A stretch of 5,085 bases of DNA from contig JAFDAP010000170.1 of assembly GCA_019313765.1 (NCBI GenBank), positions 1 to 5,085 of the forward strand. The letters run 5' to 3'. The notes beneath the pieces are model-generated. The model saw nothing but the letters and a program-made list of their open reading frames with translations. It searched no databases and had not been told where the DNA came from. Both the position numbers and the translations under genes were made by a program. Source of the DNA: Deltaproteobacteria bacterium (GTDB lineage: Bacteria > Desulfobacterota > DSM-4660 > Desulfatiglandales > Desulfatiglandaceae). Numbering within the stretch: the first letter of the stretch is position 1; every line of letters begins with the position of its first letter. This document shows positions 1-4,235 of the stretch, in pieces.

Positions 1-9
1 GATTTTTTA

Positions 10-18
10 TGATATAAT
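10..18 (+). promoter_or_regulatory. Candidate extended -10 promoter element before rpsM
   Basis: The bases TGATATAAT match the extended -10 consensus TGnTATAAT exactly. The expected transcription start would be near base 25, giving a leader of only about 20 bases before the rpsM start at 46. Any -35 box would lie outside the window, so it cannot be judged. The surrounding sequence is very AT-rich, which raises the chance of an accidental match, and in many genomes this region is simply read through from the upstream spc-type ribosomal protein genes. Treat as a candidate only. Confidence 0.35.
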
Positions 19-45
19 AATGATTTAAGTAAAAGGAGTTGAAGA

Positions 46-426
46 TTGGCAAGAATTGCGGGTGTTGATCTACCAAGGGGAAAAAGGATAGAGATTGCCT
101 TGACTTATATTTATGGCATCGGCAGGAGTTCAGCCCAAAAAATACTCACAGAGGCGGGCATAGACTGGGGCACCAAATCGGATGTCCTGACCCCTGAACA
201 GGTTACCGGAATCCGGAAAGTTATTGATGAGAAGCATAAAGTGGAAGGTGACCTCAGGCGAGATGTTTCCATGAATATAAAGAGATTAATGGATTTGGGC
301 GCATATCGCGGGTTGAGGCATAGAAGAGGCCTTCCGGTCAGGGGACAGAGAACCAGCACGAATGCCAGGACGAGAAAAGGCCCTCGCCGGTCCGTCATGT
401 CAAAAAGAAAAAAAACAGGTAATTAA
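46..426 (+). CDS. rpsM: 30S ribosomal protein S13
   Basis: S13 sits in the head of the small ribosomal subunit, where it contacts 16S rRNA, S19 and, through its basic tail, the P-site tRNA and the bridge to the large subunit. The 126-residue product begins MARIAGVDLPRGKRIEIALTY, the usual S13 start with its helix-two-turn-helix region. It carries the family signature YRGLRHRRGLPVRGQRT at about residues 87-103, followed by the TNARTRKGP segment and a Lys/Arg-rich tail. E. coli S13 is 118 residues, so this one is complete with a slightly longer tail. The start is a TTG, chosen because AAGGAG at 33-38 lies seven bases upstream and the protein then begins exactly where the family does. It is the first gene of the alpha operon block here, 66 bases before rpsK. 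Identification is very secure. Confidence 0.98.
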   Translation: MARIAGVDLPRGKRIEIALTYIYGIGRSSAQKILTEAGIDWGTKSDVLTPEQVTGIRKVIDEKHKVEGDLRRDVSMNIKRLMDLGAYRGLRHRRGLPVRGQRTSTNARTRKGPRRSVMSKRKKTGN

Positions 427-492
427 ATCGAGAAGTGATTTTTATCTTGATTGCTTAGGAATTTTTTTGATTTTATAACTTGAGGAAAGAGG

Positions 493-888
493 ATGGCAAA
501 AAGCGCGAAAAAAAGAGGCAAGGCCAAGAAGGAAAAGAAGAACGTTCCCACTGGAATAGTTCATATACAGTCCAGCTTTAATAACACGATCGTGACCGTC
601 ACGGATCACGACGGGAATGTTATCGCCCAGTCAAGTGCAGGCAGGGCAGGGTTTAAGGGATCTCGAAAGAGTACCCCTTTTGCGGCCCAATTAGCTGCTA
701 AGGATGCTATCCGGCAGGCCATGGATCAGGGAATGAAATTGGCTGAAGTGAGAGTTAAAGGACCGGGCGTAGGAAGGGAAGCAGCGCTTCGCGCGCTTCA
801 GGTGGAAGGGTTTAGCGTGAGCCTTATCAGAGATGTAACCCCGATACCACATAACGGATGCCGCCCTCCGAAGAGACGAAGGGTTTGA
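493..888 (+). CDS. rpsK: 30S ribosomal protein S11
   Basis: S11 is part of the platform of the small subunit near the E site, next to S6, S18 and S21 in well studied bacteria. The 131-residue product has a Lys-rich N-terminus (about residues 1-17), then the conserved GIVHIQSSFNNTIVTVTD core, the GPGVGREAALRAL segment, and the near-universal ending DVTPIPHNGCRPPKRRRV. The Asn-Gly pair at residues 121-122 matches the place where E. coli S11 carries an isoaspartate at Asn119. Length is close to the 129 residues of E. coli. The ATG start is preceded by GAGGA at 482-486 with six bases of spacing. It lies between rpsM and rpsD as in the standard alpha operon. The 66-base gap before it is AT-rich and holds no convincing signal. 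The 34-base gap after it holds only the rpsD RBS. Confidence 0.98.
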   Translation: MAKSAKKRGKAKKEKKNVPTGIVHIQSSFNNTIVTVTDHDGNVIAQSSAGRAGFKGSRKSTPFAAQLAAKDAIRQAMDQGMKLAEVRVKGPGVGREAALRALQVEGFSVSLIRDVTPIPHNGCRPPKRRRV

Positions 889-922
889 GTGATAATGAAT
901 AACGAGTTTAGGAGGGGCTATT

Positions 923-1558
923 TTGGCCAGATATACCGGCTCAACATGTAGATTATGCCGACGGGAGAACATCAAACTGTTCCTAAAGGGTGACCGTTGC
1001 TACGGTGACAAGTGTGCTTTTGAGAGAAGGGCCTATGCTCCAGGACAGCATGGTCAGAGACGAAGTCGAGGAGGGAAGTATTCAGACTACAGGGTCCAAC
1101 TCAGGGAGAAGCAGAAAGTAAAAAGGATATATGGACTTCTTGAAAAGCAGTTCAGAGGCTATTATTTCCGGGCTGAAAAACAGAAAGGTATTACCGGCAC
1201 AAATCTCCTGCTTTTGCTGGAATGCCGTTTGGATAATGTGGTCTACAGAATAGGTTTTGCCAATTCGAGAAACCAGGCAAGACAACTGGTCAGGCATAAC
1301 CATTTTCTGGTAAACAACAGGAAGGTTAATATTCCCTCTTACCAGGTTAAACCGCAAGATGTGATTGAGGTTAAAGAAAAGAGCCGTAAGGTAACACAGA
1401 TTCTGGAGGGCATGGGGACAGTTGTCCGAAGGGGTATCCCGGATTGGATTGAAGTGGAAAAGGGGAAATTCAGGGGCATATTAAAGGCCCTTCCCAATCG
1501 AGAGGATCTCACCATGCCGATTCAGGAACAGCTCATCATCGAATTGTACTCAAAATAG
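923..1558 (+). CDS. rpsD: 30S ribosomal protein S4, zinc-binding type
   Basis: S4 is a primary 16S rRNA binding protein that nucleates small-subunit assembly. In E. coli it is also the translational repressor of the alpha operon. The 211-residue product has an N-terminal domain with four cysteines at residues 9, 12, 26 and 31 (C-x2-C-x13-C-x4-C). This is the zinc-binding pattern of the Thermus-type protein, which E. coli S4 lacks. The S4 RNA-binding domain follows at about residues 101-165, with CRLDNVVYRIGFANSRNQAR and VNNRKVNIPSYQVKPQDVIEV segments. The start is a TTG with a strong AGGAGG at 910-915, seven bases upstream, and the protein begins MARYTGS as expected. Whether this S4 regulates its own operon cannot be told from the window. 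The protein appears complete. Confidence 0.98.
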   Translation: MARYTGSTCRLCRRENIKLFLKGDRCYGDKCAFERRAYAPGQHGQRRSRGGKYSDYRVQLREKQKVKRIYGLLEKQFRGYYFRAEKQKGITGTNLLLLLECRLDNVVYRIGFANSRNQARQLVRHNHFLVNNRKVNIPSYQVKPQDVIEVKEKSRKVTQILEGMGTVVRRGIPDWIEVEKGKFRGILKALPNREDLTMPIQEQLIIELYSK

Positions 1559-1570
1559 AGTAAGGGGAAT

Positions 1571-1632
1571 CGATTGACTATTGAAGATTGAATATTGAGA
1601 ATTATCAATCGCCAATCGAAAATCGTCAATTG
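1571..1632. repeat. Paired heptamer arrays forming an imperfect hairpin between rpsD and rpoA
   Basis: Four ATTGA cores occur at exactly seven-base spacing (1573, 1580, 1587, 1594). After a six-base spacer (1599-1604), four heptamers of consensus NCAATCG start at 1605, 1612, 1619 and 1626; the third reads AAAATCG and the last ends in TTG. The right array is the inverted complement of the left: arms 1573-1598 and 1605-1630 match at 19 of 26 positions without gaps. The flanks add C1571-G1632, a G-U pair, and T1570-A1633. The element lies wholly between the rpsD stop and the rpoA RBS. It looks like a dispersed non-coding repeat rather than part of a gene. Its function is unknown; in RNA it could form an internally bulged stem-loop. 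Confidence 0.75.
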
Positions 1633-1635
1633 AAC

Positions 1636-1642
1636 GGGGAGG
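1636..1642 (+). promoter_or_regulatory. Ribosome binding site that fixes the rpoA start
   Basis: GGGGAGG at 1636-1642 is followed after five bases by TTG at 1648. The upstream in-frame TTG at 1588 has no comparable site and lies inside the heptamer repeat. This site therefore decides the shorter RpoA start. It begins only four bases after the repeat hairpin ends, so folding of the repeat could affect ribosome access. Confidence 0.85.
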
Positions 1643-1647
1643 CTTCT

Positions 1648-2688
1648 TTGGTAGATTTAAAGAGCAAAAACTGGCGCGAGTTAATTAAGCCGAAACGAAT
1701 AGAGATCGATCAGGCAAAATATACGAATTTTTATGGAAAATTCATATGTGAACCGCTGGAAAGAGGCCTTGGGGTCACGATCGGCAATTCGTTGAGGCGA
1801 ATTTTGCTTTCATCCCTTCAGGGAGCGGCAATCGTTTCAGTAAAGTTTGATGGTGTGCGTCATGAATTTTCCACCATACCCGGGGTCTTGGAAGATGTGA
1901 CGGATATTATATTGAACCTGAAAGAGATTAAGCTAAAGATTATTGATGCCGAAGAGTCGGTCATCCACGTGTCTAAAGAAGGATCAGGAGAGGTTAAGGC
2001 TGGGGACATGGAGACTGGTGATCTGGTGGAAATCCTGGATCCGGATCATCATATAGCGACCCTGAACAAGGAAGCAAAGCTGAATTGGGAGATGGTCGTT
2101 AAAACAGGAAAGGGCTATGTACCTGCTGAAAGAAACAAATCAAAAGATCAGCCAATCGGAACCATCCCCATAGATGCGATTTTTTCACCGATTGTGAAAG
2201 TCAACCATGTGGTGACGAACGCCAGGGTGGGACAGGTTACGGATTATGATAAGCTGACCTTGGAAATCTGGACCGACGGCACTGTTTTACCCGAGGACGC
2301 GCTCGCCTATGCGGCCAAGATCCTCAAAGAGCAGATGACCCCTTTTATTAATTTTGAAGAGGAACCGGAGCCTGTGGAGGAAGAAGAAGAGGAAAAAGAA
2401 GAGAAAATGAACGAAAACCTCTTCAGGCCAGTATCGGAGCTTGAATTGTCTGTACGTTCAGCCAATTGCCTGAAAAACGCAAGTATTACTCTGATCGGCG
2501 AACTGGTTCAGAAGACAGAATCTGAGATGCTTAAGACAAAGAATTTTGGTAGGAAGTCTTTGAATGAAATCAAATCCATCCTTGAAGAGATGGGTCTTTC
2601 TTTAGGGATGAAATTAGAGAATTTTCCCCCTGCCGAGAAGTCTGATGAAGAAGGGGAAGAGGGAAAGGAAGTGGGTACGGATAAATGA
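1648..2688 (+). CDS. rpoA: DNA-directed RNA polymerase subunit alpha
   Basis: The alpha dimer scaffolds assembly of RNA polymerase. Its C-terminal domain binds UP elements and activators. From the TTG at 1648 the product is 346 residues. The N-terminal domain (about 1-235) shows the KNWRELIKPK start, the CEPLERGLGVTIGNSLRRIL dimerisation and assembly segment, and the GTIPIDAIFSPIVKVNHVV region. A strongly acidic linker follows (about 236-253, mostly Glu). The C-terminal domain (about 257-328) keeps the DNA-binding residues corresponding to E. coli R265, N268 and C269 in RSANCLK (here R270, N273, C274), and ends GLSLGMKLENFPP. An extra acidic tail covers about 329-346. The frame stays open back to a TTG at 1588, but those 20 codons are translated repeat and have no RBS. 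The gene overlaps rplQ by ATGA. Identification is very secure; the start is well supported. Confidence 0.97.
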   Translation: MVDLKSKNWRELIKPKRIEIDQAKYTNFYGKFICEPLERGLGVTIGNSLRRILLSSLQGAAIVSVKFDGVRHEFSTIPGVLEDVTDIILNLKEIKLKIIDAEESVIHVSKEGSGEVKAGDMETGDLVEILDPDHHIATLNKEAKLNWEMVVKTGKGYVPAERNKSKDQPIGTIPIDAIFSPIVKVNHVVTNARVGQVTDYDKLTLEIWTDGTVLPEDALAYAAKILKEQMTPFINFEEEPEPVEEEEEEKEEKMNENLFRPVSELELSVRSANCLKNASITLIGELVQKTESEMLKTKNFGRKSLNEIKSILEEMGLSLGMKLENFPPAEKSDEEGEEGKEVGTDK

Positions 2689-3143
2689 GGCACAGGAAGG
2701 CGGGGAGCCAATTAGGCCGCAATACAAGTCACCGTAAAGCTTTGCTGAGGAATATGGTGACCTCCCTATTCAAACATGAACAAATTGTAACAACCGATGC
2801 AAAGGCGAAAGCACTGCGCCCCGTGGCCGAAAAACTGATCACATTAGCCAAACGGGGCGATCTTCATGCTAGACGCCAGGCCTTAGCCTATATTCAGGAT
2901 AAAGGTGTAACCCACAGGCTGTTTGATGAAGTGAAAGACCGGTATCTTGACAGACAGGGCGGGTATCTCAGAATTGTCAAGAAAGGAACCCGAAAAGGAG
3001 ACGGGGCACCCGTTTCTATTATTCAACTTTTGTCCGTTGATGAGGGCAAAAAGTCGGGCAGAAAGAAGGCGAAGAAACCAAAGGTGCCCAAGGCCGCCAA
3101 AACCCCTTCTGATGCATCGAATGATACTGCCGAGGATAAATAA
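2685..3143 (+). CDS. rplQ: 50S ribosomal protein L17
   Basis: L17 is a large-subunit protein located near the peptide exit tunnel. The 152-residue product starts MRHRKAGSQLGRNTSHRKAL, the family signature. It continues with RNMVTSLFKHEQIVTTDAKAK and the LITLAKRGD segment, and closes the core at about residue 117 with GGYLRIVKKGTRKGDGAPVS and IIQLL. E. coli L17 is 127 residues. The extra 30 or so residues here form a low-complexity Lys/Ala/Pro-rich stretch (about 121-139) and a short acidic end, probably disordered. The ATG overlaps the rpoA stop (ATGA). The nearest purine-rich SD-like stretch (AAGGA at 2665-2669) is 15 bases away, so translation is probably coupled to rpoA. It is the last gene of the classical alpha operon. 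Confidence 0.97.
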   Translation: MRHRKAGSQLGRNTSHRKALLRNMVTSLFKHEQIVTTDAKAKALRPVAEKLITLAKRGDLHARRQALAYIQDKGVTHRLFDEVKDRYLDRQGGYLRIVKKGTRKGDGAPVSIIQLLSVDEGKKSGRKKAKKPKVPKAAKTPSDASNDTAEDK

Positions 3144-3145
3144 AA

Positions 3146-3181
3146 ATGAGGGTTGCATTTTTGTTCCCTAAGGTGTATTGA
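3146..3181 (+). CDS. Possible 11-codon leader ORF after rplQ
   Basis: An ATG lies two bases after the rplQ stop and opens an ORF reading MRVAFLFPKVY before a TGA. GAGGA at 3132-3136, inside the end of rplQ, is nine bases upstream and could serve as its RBS, or ribosomes could reinitiate from rplQ. Its message is U-rich in the middle. The ORF is short enough to occur by chance, and no homology can be judged. It is listed because it is the first of three short ORFs that together fill the rplQ-pyrB gap. Confidence 0.25.
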   Translation: MRVAFLFPKVY

Positions 3182-3185
3182 CTCT

Positions 3186-3230
3186 ATGAAACGGTTATTA
3201 ATCTCAAGAAACATATTATTTGGACTATGA
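3186..3230 (+). CDS. Possible 14-codon leader ORF
   Basis: This ORF reads MKRLLISRNILFGL and starts four bases after the previous short ORF ends. Its TGA overlaps the next ATG at 3227 as ATGA, the same overlap seen between rpoA and rplQ. AAGG at 3170-3173 lies 12 bases upstream, a weak and slightly distant RBS. Nothing shows that the peptide has a function. If real, its role would be to carry ribosomes toward the terminator-spanning ORF. Confidence 0.2.
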   Translation: MKRLLISRNILFGL

Positions 3231-3313
3231 TGGAATTCAGTCGGAACAACAATAACCTCCTTGCCGGTTTACTGGCAAGGAGGTTTTTTTTGCAAGGAGC
3301 TTCAGGTGAGTAA
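3227..3313 (+). CDS. Possible 28-codon pyrL-like leader ORF spanning the terminator
   Basis: The ORF opens with two ATGs (3227, 3230), starts MMEFSRNNNNLLAGL, reads through both terminator arms and the U-tract (…ARRFFLQG…), and stops with TAA at 3311-3313, eight bases into pyrB in another frame. It has no good RBS of its own (only TGGA at 3221-3224, too close), so it would depend on coupling to the preceding ORF, whose stop overlaps its start. In E. coli, the pyrL leader ORF similarly crosses the attenuator before pyrBI, and a ribosome following a paused polymerase prevents the terminator from folding. The resemblance is one of layout; the peptide shows no recognised motif. An ORF of this length can arise by chance. 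Confidence 0.35.
   Translation: MMEFSRNNNNLLAGLLARRFFLQGASGE
3254..3291 (+). terminator. Strong intrinsic terminator, probable pyrBC attenuator
   Basis: A perfect 12-base inverted repeat (3254-3265 and 3274-3285) extends by a G-U and a G-C pair to a 14-pair stem with the loop TTTA (3268-3271). It is followed by eight T (3284-3291). This is a textbook Rho-independent terminator on the + strand. It closes the alpha operon, but its U-tract ends only two bases before the pyrB RBS and 14 before the pyrB start. Any transcript of pyrB that starts upstream must pass it, so it probably acts as an attenuator as well as an operon end. Confidence 0.93.
3294..3299 (+). promoter_or_regulatory. pyrB ribosome binding site
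   Basis: AAGGAG lies six bases before the GTG at 3306 and decides that start. The eight bases GCAAGGAG (3292-3299) repeat exactly a part of the terminator's right arm (3275-3282). The terminator's left arm is therefore also complementary to this site. Confidence 0.85.
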
Positions 3314-4235
3314 ATTCGGCCATAAAGACCTGTTTGGAATGGGGCAATTATCCGTCAGTGACATAAAATTGATCCTGGATACGGCCGAATCCTTAAAAGA
3401 AATTTCCACAAGGGACATTAAAAAGGTCCCCACCCTGAGGGGCAAAAGCGTGGTTAATTTTTTTTACGAACCAAGTACCAGGACCCGTACCTCTTTTGAA
3501 ATGGCGGCCAAGAGGCTGAGTGCTGACACTGTCAGTCTATCTGCTTCAACAAGCAGCATGGTGAAAGGGGAAACGCTTATTGACACTGCCCGAAATATTC
3601 AGGCCATGAACCCCGATCTTATTGTTCTCAGGCATTCTTCAAGCGGTGCACCTCAACTTCTGGCGAGAGAGGTAAAAGCAGGTATTATAAATGCCGGTGA
3701 CGGGATAAACGAGCATCCGACCCAGGCCTTGCTCGATTTGTTTACGATCAGGGAAAAAAAGGGAAAAATCGAGGGATTGAAGGTCGTCATTACAGGAGAT
3801 ATCTCCCACAGCCGAGTAGCCAGATCCGATATCATAGGATTAACCAAAATGGGGGCCGATGTAACGGTTTCCGGGCCTCCCACCATGATACCGCCAGGTA
3901 TCGAAGATTTCGGCGTCCAGGTGGTTCATGACCCGGCAGAAGCGGTTAAAGGGAAGGATGTGGTCATGATGCTTCGGATCCAGTTGGAAAGACAAAGCAA
4001 GGCCCTGTTCCCGGGTCTCAGAGAATACGCTGCTTTTTTCGGACTAAACCGGGAAGTCCTGAAACAGGCAAAAAAAGATGTGATCGTGATGCATCCCGGT
4101 CCTATAAACCGTGGCGTGGAAATCACTGATGATGTGGCAGACGGCCCTAATTCGGTCATCCTTGACCAGGTGACCAACGGGGTTGCCGTTCGCATGGCGG
4201 TAATGTATCTGTTAATGGGAGGGTCAAAGGAGTGA
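3306..4235 (+). CDS. pyrB: Aspartate carbamoyltransferase catalytic subunit
   Basis: The enzyme joins carbamoyl phosphate and aspartate to N-carbamoyl-aspartate, the committed step of pyrimidine synthesis in the cytoplasm. From the GTG at 3306 the product is 309 residues, the usual catalytic-chain length. Active-site features are all visible: EPSTRTRTSFE (about 55-65) for carbamoyl phosphate, K87 in SSMVKGET, R109 in VLRHSSSGA, H137 in NEHPTQALLDL, R170 in SHSRVARS, RIQ at 224-226, and HPGPINRGVEI at 263-273. The last motif is typical of bacterial enzymes that work beside dihydroorotase rather than the E. coli PyrB/PyrI type (known family pattern). No pyrI is present in the window. The frame is open upstream to 3231, but a start at TTG 3261 would lie inside the terminator stem and lacks an RBS. 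It overlaps pyrC by GTGA. Confidence 0.97.
   Translation: MSKFGHKDLFGMGQLSVSDIKLILDTAESLKEISTRDIKKVPTLRGKSVVNFFYEPSTRTRTSFEMAAKRLSADTVSLSASTSSMVKGETLIDTARNIQAMNPDLIVLRHSSSGAPQLLAREVKAGIINAGDGINEHPTQALLDLFTIREKKGKIEGLKVVITGDISHSRVARSDIIGLTKMGADVTVSGPPTMIPPGIEDFGVQVVHDPAEAVKGKDVVMMLRIQLERQSKALFPGLREYAAFFGLNREVLKQAKKDVIVMHPGPINRGVEITDDVADGPNSVILDQVTNGVAVRMAVMYLLMGGSKE

Noticed and set aside
425..468. Possible terminator after rpsM (AAATC/GATTT stem, later seven-T run)
   Set aside because: The stem has only five mostly A-T pairs with a seven-base loop, and the T run at 462-468 is more than 20 bases away.
451..479. TTGCTT (451-456) with TATAAC (474-479) as an internal promoter before rpsK
   Set aside because: The spacing is 17 bases but the -35 matches only three of six positions in a very AT-rich gap, so chance is likely.
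3178..3206. TTGACT at 3178-3183 as the -35 box of a pyrB promoter
   Set aside because: At spacings of 16-18 bases the facing hexamers are AATCTC, ATCTCA and TCTCAA, none resembling a -10 box. TATTAA at 3196 is too close (12 bases) and TATTAT at 3214 too far (30 bases).
3261..3305. Longer PyrB starting at TTG 3261
   Set aside because: The codon lies inside the terminator stem, has no RBS, and the extra 15 residues do not belong to the family; GTG 3306 has AAGGAG at six bases.
3144..3305. PyrR-type binding loop controlling pyrBC
   Set aside because: I did not find the conserved PyrR-binding RNA loop sequence known from Gram-positive pyr leaders, so the ribosome/UTP type of attenuation fits the layout better.
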